A stretch of 64,000 nt of DNA from Chloroherpetonaceae bacterium (GCA_025056565.1 JANWWA010000002.1:115456-179455); one strand, 5' to 3'; counted from the stretch's first letter, positions 43,099 to 52,592 are shown. Program-made: numbers and translations. The notes: generated by a model not told the origin, from the sequence alone.

Positions 43099-43863
43099 CT
43101 ATTTCCCAGTGTGTCCAGCTTCATCTTCACGAGGCACACCAAGCAAGGTGAGGATTTCAGCAGAATGTTCAAGTTCCTCTATCCACACTTTGGGGAGAGC
43201 GGTCTCACCGTGCAAAAGTCCCATGGCGCCACCGACAATTGCACCTGTCAGGCTGGTGAGACCGCCCATGTTGACCGTTGAAAGCACAGTAGTTTCAAAA
43301 TCATCGTGCGCGCGCAGCAGCATGGCAATCGCAAATGCAATCGCTTGTGGCTCAGACATGGCTTCCTCGAATTCCAACACCATATCGTTTGGGAAAAACT
43401 CCAGCACCGACAGAATTTTCTCTTGCATGTCAGGAGCAAAAAGTTGCGGCACGATGACTTGTGCATCAAGGGGCGTTTGGACACGACTCATCATCTGAAA
43501 GAAGCGCACAAGCAAGGCGGCTGAGTCGGGTTGCACAGCAAAGAAGGCGGGCACGAAGTATGCAATGCTGGCTTCCAGCGATGGCGGGAGTTGCCGCAGA
43601 ATCAGTCGTACATCTTTGGAGTTTTGTCCAGCACGCAGCCCTGTGGGTGAAGCGGTGGAGTAGTATTCGTCTGTATAGCCCTTAATGCCTTTGAAATACA
43701 TTCTTACGATGTGATGTGGTTTTCTATGCACAGGTAGCCCTAATGCATCGCCAATGAGAGCACCGAGCACAAAGGCACGCCGCTTGCTCTGATGCGCCTG
43801 CTCTTTGCTTTCAGAGATAGGCATCGCTGATGTGGCGGACGAGGAATCAGTTGACAAACTCAT
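43099..43863 (-). CDS. ADP-ribosylglycohydrolase-like protein, catalytic residues missing
   Basis: 254-aa helical protein related to the DraG / ADP-ribosylglycohydrolase family. RRAFVLGALIGDALGLPVH near the N terminus is the family opening. However, the SDDTxM metal-binding segment is replaced by GLRAGQNSKDVRLILRQLP. The C-terminal GGDTDT metal motif is replaced by VNMGGLTSLTGAIVGGAMGL. All the expected acidic metal ligands at these sites are absent, so hydrolase activity is doubtful. The protein may be a pseudoenzyme or have changed chemistry. The start is uncertain: ATG 43863 overlaps the upstream S9 peptidase by 17 bp; ATG 43824 is an alternative. Confidence 0.72.
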   Translation of the reverse strand: MSLSTDSSSATSAMPISESKEQAHQSKRRAFVLGALIGDALGLPVHRKPHHIVRMYFKGIKGYTDEYYSTASPTGLRAGQNSKDVRLILRQLPPSLEASIAYFVPAFFAVQPDSAALLVRFFQMMSRVQTPLDAQVIVPQLFAPDMQEKILSVLEFFPNDMVLEFEEAMSEPQAIAFAIAMLLRAHDDFETTVLSTVNMGGLTSLTGAIVGGAMGLLHGETALPKVWIEELEHSAEILTLLGVPREDEAGHTGK

Positions 43864-46642
43864 AGCCCAAGTTGATGCTCTTTTCAATTGCTGGGATACC
43901 CTCTTTCATCCAGCGAGGCATTGGAGCGCCTTTAAGGTAGTGGTCAAAAAATTGCTGCATTCGGATCGAGAGGTCTTTCATATTCTTGCGCTGTGTAAGG
44001 TTATGCGCTTCACCGTTGTAGGTGAGCATCCAAACTGGCTTGCCAAGTCGCTTGAGTGCCATGAAAAGCTCAATGCCTTGATACCATGGCACAGCGCCAT
44101 CTGCATCATTGTGCATAATCAGCAGAGGCGTCTGGATTTTATCGGCTTTGAAAAGTGGGGAGTTTTCCAAATAAAGGTTAGGCTTTTCCCAAAGCGAAGC
44201 TCCGATGCGACTTTGTGTGCGCTCATACTGAAACATGCGGCTAAGGCCCGACTCCCAGCGGATACCACCATATGCGCTGGTCATATTTGCAACGGGCGCA
44301 CCAGCCATTGCGGCCGCAAACATCTTCCCAGTTCGTGTGATAAGGTATGCGGTTTGGTAACCACCCCAGCTCTGACCCTGCAAGCCTAAGCGTTTTTCAT
44401 CAATATAGCCGCGCTTTAGGAGCGCCTGCACGCCTGAGACTACATCGTCGTAGGCACTTTGTCCCGGATAGCCAATTTTGTAAGTGATGTCAGGAATAAA
44501 TAGCAGATAGCCATTGCTGGGATACATCGTGCGATTGACTGTTGAGCGGCTGGGGGCAGGAGGGGTATAGAGATGCAAACCATCGCTGCTCCGCTCGTAG
44601 TAATAAGTAATCATCGGATATTTTTTCTTTGGGTCAAAGTCCTCTGGCTTGTAGAGCAAGCCCTCCAGCATTTCGCCAGAAAATGAGCGCCACCGAACCA
44701 ATTCTACTGTCGCCCAGTTATAGTCTTTTTGCTGAGGGTTGGCGTCAGAGATTTGCACAATGTTCTGGAACGACAGGTCAGTAGCGTGTAGATTTGGAAA
44801 TTCGGACACAGTCATTTTGCGGAAGAGCACTGTGCGAGCCTGTTTAGCTTTCACAAGGTCTTGCACGGCAAAATCACCCATAATGAGCTTCTGCGGAGTG
44901 TTGCCTTTGGCAGGTGTGAAAGCATAGTAGCCAGAGGCTTTGGTGTCTTCACGGAAAACCTGCAAAATGAGCGTGTCGCTGGATTTGATGTAGCGTTCTT
45001 CATCGTTGAGCTTGACGTAGCGATAACGCATTTTCTCAGCACGCCCATTCGTGAGGCGCTTGGGTGCAGCCTTGCCAGAGAGGTCAAACTGCCATAGGTC
45101 GTAGCGGTCGTAAATGAGAGCGAAGCGGTCGCTATCGAGCCAGCCTGCAAAACCATATGGAGCAGGTGGTGAGGGCGTGTCGTTCAGTTCATCTGCAAAA
45201 GAGACTTTGAGCGTAGCTGTAAGGTTAAGTGTCTCGCCCGTTTCAAGGTTGTGTGAAAGCCACGCATTTTGCAGCGCAGAATACCAGAGTAAGTATTTGG
45301 CTTCAGGCGAAAGATAGATGCCGAAGGCACGTTCGTTTTCCCGCACCAGTTTGCGCGAGCCATCTTTTAGGTTGATCACATACACATCGTTACGAATCGG
45401 TGAGCCTTCCCACACTTTGAGGTATCGGTATTTGCTGTCGTCCAACCCAATTGCGCGGTCAGCATTTGCGTCAGCGCTAAGCAAGACCGTAGGCAAAACC
45501 TTTGAACCAAGCTGCACAGCGCAGTTTTCGTCCAAGTAATAGACAGCCAGATACGAGCGTTCCTTTTCACGCTGCAAATTACGGATTTGCTCAGGCTGCA
45601 AGTCGCTATCGCGCCAATTCCAGATGTCGACGCTAACCACTTCCTCTGGCAGCTTGTTCGTATCTGGCAAAAAAGGTTTCGATGATGTGCCGTAGTAGAG
45701 TTTCTTACCGTCTTTTGAAAAGCGAGGGGTGTAGAATTCGCTGACAAGATCGCCTTTGGGCACGGCAGTGTGCAATGTATCAATAAGTTTGGTGGCAGCT
45801 GCGTATCCCTCTTTCCAGTAGTAGAGTGCAAACGCTCTGAGCAGTGATTTGCTGGTATCTAAGTCTGCTAAGAAAGCGACTTGGCTTCCTGATTCATCAA
45901 ACGCAAGGCGCTTGTATCGACCTTTGGCGCGAAAAAGCACTTCCAAGTTGCCTGTCTCGAGATTAACCGCATAAACCCCTGCTTGAAAGAGCGAATCATC
46001 ACCTGTGGAAGCAAAAATGAAACGCTTGCCATTTTTGGCAAACTCGTATTCCGTTACAAAAGGAAAACGCTCAACTTTGCCTGTGCGCAGGTTACGTAGC
46101 ACCAGTGTGGTGCCTAAGGAGTCACTCTCTTGTTTGGTGCGTCGGGCTTTGGTAGCTGTATCGCGTCGGTCTGTTTGGACTTTTTCGTGCAGATAAGCAA
46201 GCCAGCCGCCTGCTTCTTTGGGCATTTTGAAGGATTTGATGCGTGGCACTTTTTCAAGCGCACCCGTCTCAAGGTTAAAGATGCCTAATGAGTCTTTAGG
46301 TAAGTCTTCGTTCTTCACCTTTCGGCGTCGCTGCGCTTTGGTGGTATCGAGCTGTGGTTTAATCTTGAAGACTAAGAATTTTGAGTCGGCTGAAAACTCT
46401 GCATTCTCGCCACGCTCAATTTGGCGAAGCTCTACATTTGGCAGTTTGCGCACAAGAAGTGTAGCATCCCCTTCCTGCGGTTTTAGCACATACATTGCAT
46501 ACTGACCGTCATCTGAAATTGCATATTCCGAAATCGTGCGCCAGCTATCATAAACATCGTGCGTGAGCGGCTTTTTAGTTTGGGCAAAAAGCGAAAAGTG
46601 GTAAAAGAGGGAGACAAGTGTGAAAACAAACAGTTGTCTCAT
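43847..46642 (-). CDS. S9 family prolyl oligopeptidase-like peptidase, secreted
   Basis: 931-aa peptidase with signal peptide RQLFVFTLVSLFYHFSLFAQ from ATG 46642. The N-terminal two thirds is a beta-propeller (TolB/DPP-like repeats). The C-terminal alpha/beta-hydrolase carries the triad: Ser in GLQGQSWGGYQTAYL (about 757), Asp in LLIMHNDADGAVPW (about 846) and His in YNGEAHNLTQRKN (about 879). The length and layout match periplasmic S9 dipeptidyl- or acylaminoacyl-type peptidases of Bacteroidota that process oligopeptides. It is divergent from the ArsA-type gene by 176 bp, and the ADP-ribosylglycohydrolase-like gene follows with overlap. Confidence 0.92.
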   Translation of the reverse strand: MRQLFVFTLVSLFYHFSLFAQTKKPLTHDVYDSWRTISEYAISDDGQYAMYVLKPQEGDATLLVRKLPNVELRQIERGENAEFSADSKFLVFKIKPQLDTTKAQRRRKVKNEDLPKDSLGIFNLETGALEKVPRIKSFKMPKEAGGWLAYLHEKVQTDRRDTATKARRTKQESDSLGTTLVLRNLRTGKVERFPFVTEYEFAKNGKRFIFASTGDDSLFQAGVYAVNLETGNLEVLFRAKGRYKRLAFDESGSQVAFLADLDTSKSLLRAFALYYWKEGYAAATKLIDTLHTAVPKGDLVSEFYTPRFSKDGKKLYYGTSSKPFLPDTNKLPEEVVSVDIWNWRDSDLQPEQIRNLQREKERSYLAVYYLDENCAVQLGSKVLPTVLLSADANADRAIGLDDSKYRYLKVWEGSPIRNDVYVINLKDGSRKLVRENERAFGIYLSPEAKYLLWYSALQNAWLSHNLETGETLNLTATLKVSFADELNDTPSPPAPYGFAGWLDSDRFALIYDRYDLWQFDLSGKAAPKRLTNGRAEKMRYRYVKLNDEERYIKSSDTLILQVFREDTKASGYYAFTPAKGNTPQKLIMGDFAVQDLVKAKQARTVLFRKMTVSEFPNLHATDLSFQNIVQISDANPQQKDYNWATVELVRWRSFSGEMLEGLLYKPEDFDPKKKYPMITYYYERSSDGLHLYTPPAPSRSTVNRTMYPSNGYLLFIPDITYKIGYPGQSAYDDVVSGVQALLKRGYIDEKRLGLQGQSWGGYQTAYLITRTGKMFAAAMAGAPVANMTSAYGGIRWESGLSRMFQYERTQSRIGASLWEKPNLYLENSPLFKADKIQTPLLIMHNDADGAVPWYQGIELFMALKRLGKPVWMLTYNGEAHNLTQRKNMKDLSIRMQQFFDHYLKGAPMPRWMKEGIPAIEKSINLGYEFVN

Positions 46643-46818
46643 TGGCAAAGCGGAAGTTTTTGACTTGTAAAAATGCTTGTTACAACTTTGAAGATATAGC
46701 ATTGCATGGCGTTTTTGAAAATCCTTTTGATGCAATAGCGAGTGCGTGCCGTTGAGCTATCTTTACACTGCATAGACACTCGGATTTGAACAATCACATC
46801 GCAAACTAACGCAGAGCA

Positions 46819-47748
46819 GTGAGACCCTTCGCATCAAAATTGCTGATTGTGGGTGGAAAAGGTGGCGTTGGTAAGACTACAGTGGCGTGTGCCCTAGCGC
46901 TTGCCTTTTCCAAACAAGTCAAGACGCTGGTGATTTCAACCGATCCAGCTCATTCACTATCCGATAGCTTGGCAGAGCACATTGGCGACCACATTACGCC
47001 TGTAGCCCATACCAGCACTTGCTTTGCCTACGAACTGAGTGCCGAGCGCGCCTTCAAAGCCTTCCTTGCTGCACACGATAAGGAGCTGCGACTCATTATG
47101 GACACAGGCACTTACCTCGATGAAGAAGACATTGATATGCTAATGAACCTAACAATGCCCGGTATGGATGAAGTGATGGGACTGAAAGCTATCACAGACT
47201 TAATTGAGCAAGCCGAGTATGACAAGTATATCGTGGACACTGCACCGACCGGGCATGCACTTCGGCTTATTTCAATGCCAGAGCTGCTAGATAATTGGGT
47301 GAAGGTGTTTGCCAAGCTACGCTGGAAGTATCGTGAAGTGGTCACAAGCTTTAAGGGCAGTTATACGCCAGATGCGGGCGATGATTTGCTCCTGTCACTG
47401 AAAAAAGCAGTCAAGCGTATTGAAGCGACGCTCAAAAGTGCAGAGCTATGTGAGTTTATTCCAGTGACTATTCCAGCTGAGATGGCTATTGCGGAAACGG
47501 AGCGACTGGTGCAAAGCTTACGTCAGTATGGCATTCACATTCGCCGCTTGTTTTTGAATAATGTGGTGATGGAAAAAAGCCCAGATATGTTCCTTGCTGC
47601 CAAGTATGAGGAGCATCTTCGTCTGAGGCAGCGTGTGATGGAAATTTTTTCTGACCTTGAAATCGTGTCTATTCCACTGCAACCCACAGAGGTGCGCGGT
47701 AAGGAAAAACTGGAAGCGTTTGCGCGCTTTATTTTTCCATCAGCTTGA
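46819..47748 (+). CDS. ArsA/Get3-family ATPase
   Basis: 309-aa single-domain deviant-Walker P-loop ATPase. Motifs are LLIVGGKGGVGKTTVACALA (P-loop with signature Lys), VISTDPAHSLSDSLAEHIGD (switch I) and VDTAPTGHALRLISMPELLD (switch II), with the hydrophobic helical region between them. It lacks the CxxC zinc motif of eukaryotic Get3 and has no obvious arsenite-binding Cys trio, so arsenite transport is unlikely. The start is GTG 46819. Green sulfur bacteria have ArsA-like proteins of their own. Protein-targeting or membrane-related roles are possible. Its 3' end overlaps the convergent lipoprotein gene by 20 bp. Confidence 0.85.
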   Translation: MRPFASKLLIVGGKGGVGKTTVACALALAFSKQVKTLVISTDPAHSLSDSLAEHIGDHITPVAHTSTCFAYELSAERAFKAFLAAHDKELRLIMDTGTYLDEEDIDMLMNLTMPGMDEVMGLKAITDLIEQAEYDKYIVDTAPTGHALRLISMPELLDNWVKVFAKLRWKYREVVTSFKGSYTPDAGDDLLLSLKKAVKRIEATLKSAELCEFIPVTIPAEMAIAETERLVQSLRQYGIHIRRLFLNNVVMEKSPDMFLAAKYEEHLRLRQRVMEIFSDLEIVSIPLQPTEVRGKEKLEAFARFIFPSA

Positions 47749-48589
47749 GTGCCTTGACTTTGCTGGCGCTGCGCTGGAGATAGATACGTGTGTCTTTGTA
47801 GCTCTCATCGCCAATTGCGCTGAAGTGTTTGTAGGCTGTAAGGAAATCCTTCTTGTCGAAGGCAGCTTTGCCCGCTTGATACAACCGCTCTTTTTCTTCG
47901 GTGGAAAGTGGCGGTGGTGTGTCTTTGTCGTCTTTATCTTTCTGGGCAATTCGTCGCCGCGCTCTGGCAGCTGCTTCTTCTGCGGCGCGACGAGCTTCTT
48001 CAGCACGACGAGCTTCCTCAGCCAGTCCATTCTGCGCACTAACGAAACCTTCTTGTGCCTCTTGCGACTCAGGCATAGCTGTCAGCACAGCTTTGAATGC
48101 CGCTGCAGCTTTGGCATAATCTTTTGCAGCCAGTGCTTGTTTGCCAGCAGATAAACTTTGCTCAATGCGCTGCTGAATCTCAAGCCGATTCTGTGTAAGA
48201 AACTGATTGGCCTCAACATGATTAGGCACAAGCCGCTGCAGCGAGCGATAGTAGCCTACCAGTGCGAAAAAGTTCCCACTCGCCTTTGCTTCCTTAATGC
48301 TTTGCGTAAGTGATTCGGTAGCATCGCGGTAAAAGGCGTGCACTTCATTGAGCTTATCTTGAGAGGGCAAGTGTTTGTAGTTCTCGACCAAAAACTCGAA
48401 GTCAGAGCGGGCTTTTTGGAGCAACTGGTGGTCATAGAGTGCTTTGCCTTGCGCCAGTGCTTGCGTAGCACGGTTAAAAATAATCTGAATTTTTTCCTCT
48501 TCTGTAAATCGGCTCTCCCACTTGGAAACAGAGGCGCACCCGGCGCTAAGAAAAGCAACAAGCACCGTTAGACGCACATAGTTAGTCAT
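47729..48589 (-). CDS. Lipoprotein with TPR-like helices and an Ala/Arg/Glu coiled coil
   Basis: 286-aa lipoprotein, with signal peptide RLTVLVAFLSAGCAS (lipobox LSAGC, Cys about 18). The mature protein is all-helical. TPR-like pairs are visible around residues 40-185 (QALAQGKALYDHQLLQKARS, then AKDYAKAAAAFKAVLTAMPE) and again at the C terminus (YQAGKAAFDKKDFLTAYKHF). Between them is a highly charged coiled coil (EEARRAEEARRAAEEAAARA). Its first codons overlap the cyclase stop by 8 bp, so it is translationally coupled to the cyclase. Its last 20 bp overlap the convergent ArsA-type gene. Function unknown; a periplasmic scaffold role is possible. Confidence 0.75.
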   Translation of the reverse strand: MTNYVRLTVLVAFLSAGCASVSKWESRFTEEEKIQIIFNRATQALAQGKALYDHQLLQKARSDFEFLVENYKHLPSQDKLNEVHAFYRDATESLTQSIKEAKASGNFFALVGYYRSLQRLVPNHVEANQFLTQNRLEIQQRIEQSLSAGKQALAAKDYAKAAAAFKAVLTAMPESQEAQEGFVSAQNGLAEEARRAEEARRAAEEAAARARRRIAQKDKDDKDTPPPLSTEEKERLYQAGKAAFDKKDFLTAYKHFSAIGDESYKDTRIYLQRSASKVKALKLMEK

Positions 48590-50060
48590 AGAGCACTTGA
48601 TAGATCGTTACGGCATACAGTTTATTTTTAAGCAGCAGCGTAAAGGGTTCGCTCAGCGTTACACTGCCCTTTGGCAAGTGATGCGCGACTTCTTCGGAGA
48701 TAAGAATTTCATCGGCTTTGGCAACGCTGCAGAGCCGTGCCGCCGTATTGACCACATCACCGATTGCGGTAAAATCCATTCGGTCTTGACTGCCGATGTT
48801 TCCTGTTACCGCCCAGCCCGTATTGATGCCAATCCCGATGCGCAAGCGGCTATATGCTTCTTCAGCTTTGAAAATAGGCTGCAATTTTTCTTGAATTGCA
48901 ATCGCAGCTGCAACGGCACGCTGTTCTTTGGCACTGCCACGAAAGACCGCCATAACTTCATCGCCGACGAACTTATCAATGTCACCACCGTAGCGTTTGA
49001 TGATTTCAACTTGCAAGTTGAGCAAGCGGTTAAGCTGGGCAACGACATGCTGCGGCTCATTGACTTCTGCAAATGCCGTAAAGCCACGCACGTCGGAAAA
49101 AAGCACGCAGATTTCTTCCTTAATGCCATCCAGCGCGGCAGGGTCATCCACGCTGGCGCGACGAATCATGCCAAGCGTCGACTGCGAGACATACTTGCTC
49201 ATCATCAAGCGCTCTTTAACGGCAAGCATCATTTTGTTGAAAGAGTCCGTTAGCTCGCTGAGTTCATCGTTCCCTTTAACGGGAAGCGGCTCAAAGATAC
49301 CTTGAATGACTTGCTTTGTGCCATCATTGAGCACCTGAATGCGTCGGACAAAGAGTGATGTGACGATGCTGAGAATCACCAGTGAAGTTGCAAAGCCCGA
49401 CAACCCCACAATCAGGGCTTGGCGCTGCTTGGCTTCGATGAGCTGGTTGATGTGGTCGACTGTAAAAAGCAGACGACTGTAACCAACGAAAATGTTTTGT
49501 CCGCTGGCTTCATAGAAAAGCTTTTTGGTAAGGTAGATTTTGTTGTCAGAGATGATGCGCTGGTCAGCTTGTGCCTCGAGGCTATTCCAGAGACTGTCCG
49601 ATGCAGTGGCACTATCACCCAGATCCTCCCCGCGAATGTTTTGGTAGGCGTAGAACCGTCGGTCGGCGTCGACAAAAAACACTTCTTGCAAGCCATCTAA
49701 CTTCGAGTTGAAGACCTCCCGTATGAATGCACGCAGCACCAAGCGGTCTTGTTCGCCCGAAGACAGAGCCTCCGCACCAATGCTATTCATAGTTTGAAAT
49801 GTGGTCGTAAAGTTCTTCTCCGCCAGTCGAATCAGATCTTGCTTTTCAGAGTCGAACAAAGCAAAGACAATGTAAGAGAGAATGGCGAGGAAAATCAGCG
49901 AGAACGTTAAAAGGTATTTCTTTTGCAGCGTGAAGCGAAAGAGAGACTCTCGCTGGCGCCGAAGGGCTTCATTGAGGCTAAGTTGCCAAGTGCGGAGCAA
50001 GCCAAGCTCATTTTCTATCTGTTCCTCTTCGAGTCGTCGTGCATCAAGTTGTGGATTCAT
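48582..50060 (-). CDS. Membrane-bound class III adenylate cyclase with HAMP domain
   Basis: 492-aa sensor cyclase. Transmembrane helix 1 is at about residues 50-70 (YLLTFSLIFLAILSYIVFAL). An extracytoplasmic sensing domain of about 150 residues and helix 2 (about 224-246) follow, then HAMP (about 250-300) and the cyclase domain (about 315-490). Both metal Asps are present (FSDVRGFTAF and FVGDEVMAVF), as are the purine-selecting Lys/Asp type residues (DKFVGD and MDFTAIGD) and the Asn-Arg transition-state pair (VVNTAARL). These point to ATP as substrate. It probably converts a periplasmic signal to cAMP. It overlaps the following lipoprotein gene by 8 bp; no CRP-type regulator lies in the window. 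Confidence 0.9.
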   Translation of the reverse strand: MNPQLDARRLEEEQIENELGLLRTWQLSLNEALRRQRESLFRFTLQKKYLLTFSLIFLAILSYIVFALFDSEKQDLIRLAEKNFTTTFQTMNSIGAEALSSGEQDRLVLRAFIREVFNSKLDGLQEVFFVDADRRFYAYQNIRGEDLGDSATASDSLWNSLEAQADQRIISDNKIYLTKKLFYEASGQNIFVGYSRLLFTVDHINQLIEAKQRQALIVGLSGFATSLVILSIVTSLFVRRIQVLNDGTKQVIQGIFEPLPVKGNDELSELTDSFNKMMLAVKERLMMSKYVSQSTLGMIRRASVDDPAALDGIKEEICVLFSDVRGFTAFAEVNEPQHVVAQLNRLLNLQVEIIKRYGGDIDKFVGDEVMAVFRGSAKEQRAVAAAIAIQEKLQPIFKAEEAYSRLRIGIGINTGWAVTGNIGSQDRMDFTAIGDVVNTAARLCSVAKADEILISEEVAHHLPKGSVTLSEPFTLLLKNKLYAVTIYQVLYD

Positions 50061-50322
50061 ATCAACGCGGCGCAGAGATTATCGCGTTTTAGAGTTCAAC
50101 AGAGCAAAGCAGCACCTCATAGCTTCCCAAGCCTAGCAAGGAACAACCGAAAGAATAGCAAGGAGCGGCTTGCGGCAAAAATCTCAGTAAATTTAGAAAA
50201 CTGTGCCAAAAGTTAAAGCACAGCCTTAAATAAAGCAAAGTAAGCAGAGCAGAAGAGCTAGGACTTCAAGGGTAAGCTCACGAAGGATAATTCAAATTGC
50301 ATGTTTGAGATGTAACCAGAAT

Positions 50323-52464
50323 ATGCAATCGCCACAGAATATGGAAGCAATTGAATCGGATTTTTCCTTTCGCGTTAAGGAAGCCTTAGCAAAAGATGTA
50401 GGGCGAGCTATTGCACGGCTTGACCCTGAGGATATGCGGCGCTTAGGAATTGCTGGTGGTGACATTATTGAAATTCGTGGCAAACGCACCACCTTAGCCA
50501 AAGCAATGCCATGCTATGCGGAAGACCGTGGCAAAAGAATTATTCAAATTGATGGGCTGCTGCGGGAAAATGCGCAAGCAGGTCTGGACGAGAAAGTAAA
50601 AGTGGAGAAGGCGGCGGTGCAGCCTGCTACAAGAGTTGTGCTGCAACCCCTCTCAGGAGCACTGCGCACCGACAAAGATATGCGCTACATTGCGTCTCTG
50701 ATTGATGGCACGCCAGTGCTGAAGGGCGACCGTATCCGCATTGCGTTCTTTGGCATCAAGCCCTCTGAATTTCGCGTTTTGGCAACGCAGCCTGAAGGTG
50801 CAGTGCTGATTACGGCAAATACGCAAATCCGCTTAGAGCAAGATGCCAGCGTGCGTGAGCCATCTTTAGGGGTGAGCTATGAGGACATCGGTGGATTAGG
50901 GAATCAAATTCAACGCATTCGTGAAATGGTAGAATTGCCCTTGCGCTACCCTGAGCTATTTGAGCGGCTGGGTATTCGCGCGCCAAAAGGGGTCTTGCTC
51001 TACGGTCCGCCCGGTAGCGGCAAAACGCTCATTGCACGTGCCGTCGCAAATGAAACCGATGCTTACTTTACAAGCATCTCGGGCCCTGAGATTATGGGCA
51101 AACTCTATGGCGAATCAGAAGCGCGTTTGCGCGCAATTTTTGAGGAAGCGGCACGCAAAGCCCCTGCGATTATCTTCATCGATGAAATCGACGCAATTGC
51201 CCCCAAGCGAGAAGATGTGGGAAGCGAAAAGCAAGTTGAAAAACGCGTGGTAGCACAACTGCTGACCTTGATGGACGGGCTATCCAGCCGCGGACAGGTG
51301 ATTGTAATTGGTGCAACCAATATTCCAAATGCCATTGACCCTGCGTTGCGTCGCCCCGGACGCTTTGACCGAGAAATCTCTATTCCCATTCCTGACCAGC
51401 GCGGTCGGCTCGAGATTCTGAGCATTCACACACGCGGCATGCCACTGTCGCAAGATGTCTCGCTGGAAAAACTGGCAGAAATCACACACGGCTTTGTTGG
51501 TGCAGACTTGGAAGCATTGGCGCGCGAGGCAGCGATGTCGGCTATTCGGCAAATTTTGCCCACAATTGACCTCTCTCAAGCCGAGATTCCTTACGAGACA
51601 CTAATGTCGCTGGAAGTAACGATGGAGAATTTTCGAGAGGCGCTGCGCGATGTAGAGCCTTCAGCGATCCGAGAAGTCTTCGTTGAAGTGCCAAATGTGC
51701 GCTGGGAGGAAGTGGGCGGCTTAGACGATTTGAAGCAGGAGCTAATTGAAGCAATTGAATTTCCACTGCGCTACAAAGAGCTATACAGCAAATTGCGCCT
51801 CAGACCACCAAAAGGCATTCTGCTCTACGGTCCGCCGGGCACAGGCAAAACACTGCTGGCGAAGGCAGTTGCGTCGCAAGCGGGGATTAACTTTATCTCG
51901 GTCAAGGGTGCAGAATTGCTCTCGCGCTATGTGGGGGAATCGGAACGAGCCGTGCGTAACATTTTCAAGATTGCGCGTCAAGCGGCGCCTGCGATGATTT
52001 TCTTCGATGAAATTGATGCCCTTGCCCCACGCCGCAGTGAAATGCAGTCCGACGTAGCAGACCGCGTGGTAAGTCAATTGCTCACCGAGATGGATGGTAT
52101 TGAGGAGCTGAGTGGGGTGATTGTCTTAGCCGCCACGAACCGCATCGATCGGGTTGATGCAGCACTCCTGCGCAGCGGTCGCTTCGAGCTGCAGCTCCAG
52201 ACACCAATGCCGAATCAAGAAGCAAGGCTGGCGATTTTTAAGATCCACCTGAAGGACAAGCCAATCGAATCGCCACTGCTGCCAGTTGAACTATCACTCA
52301 AAACCGAGGGCTGTTCAGGCGCGGACATTGAATTTCTCTGCCGCAAAGCTGCAACCTTCGCCTTGCGTGAAGCCGTACTCAGCGGCAAGCACACCGATGT
52401 GCTGATTTCAGCCCGACACTTCGAGAAAGCCCTGATGCAACTGCAAGCACAAAAGGCTTGCTAG
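50323..52464 (+). CDS. CDC48/p97 (VCP)-type AAA ATPase
   Basis: About 713-aa double-AAA protein. An N domain of about 180 residues has the double-psi barrel (FRVKEALAKDVGRAIARLDP) and a second subdomain. The D1 AAA has Walker A GPPGSGKTLIARAVANET (about 228), Walker B IIFIDEIDAIAPKRE and the Arg-finger segment RRPGRFDREI. The D2 AAA has GPPGTGKTLLAKAVASQA (about 504), MIFFDEIDALAPRR and LLRSGRFELQLQ. Both ATPase modules look fully functional. Archaeal and eukaryotic CDC48 unfolds ubiquitin- or otherwise marked proteins. Bacterial members are rarer and of unknown client. The C terminus lacks a HbYX proteasome-docking tail. I chose ATG 50323 over TTG 50305 and ATG 50341. Confidence 0.94.
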   Translation: MQSPQNMEAIESDFSFRVKEALAKDVGRAIARLDPEDMRRLGIAGGDIIEIRGKRTTLAKAMPCYAEDRGKRIIQIDGLLRENAQAGLDEKVKVEKAAVQPATRVVLQPLSGALRTDKDMRYIASLIDGTPVLKGDRIRIAFFGIKPSEFRVLATQPEGAVLITANTQIRLEQDASVREPSLGVSYEDIGGLGNQIQRIREMVELPLRYPELFERLGIRAPKGVLLYGPPGSGKTLIARAVANETDAYFTSISGPEIMGKLYGESEARLRAIFEEAARKAPAIIFIDEIDAIAPKREDVGSEKQVEKRVVAQLLTLMDGLSSRGQVIVIGATNIPNAIDPALRRPGRFDREISIPIPDQRGRLEILSIHTRGMPLSQDVSLEKLAEITHGFVGADLEALAREAAMSAIRQILPTIDLSQAEIPYETLMSLEVTMENFREALRDVEPSAIREVFVEVPNVRWEEVGGLDDLKQELIEAIEFPLRYKELYSKLRLRPPKGILLYGPPGTGKTLLAKAVASQAGINFISVKGAELLSRYVGESERAVRNIFKIARQAAPAMIFFDEIDALAPRRSEMQSDVADRVVSQLLTEMDGIEELSGVIVLAATNRIDRVDAALLRSGRFELQLQTPMPNQEARLAIFKIHLKDKPIESPLLPVELSLKTEGCSGADIEFLCRKAATFALREAVLSGKHTDVLISARHFEKALMQLQAQKAC

Positions 52465-52592
52465 CAGGTTCTAATGCGTAAGGGAAAGCAACAAAGAAAG
52501 TGGCTAGGCGTGCTGACAAAGCAGGCAGACTTGCGGAGGTAAATTGGCGTTGTAACTTTGCAGAGCATTGTAAAACTAACTGAGTAAAGTTT

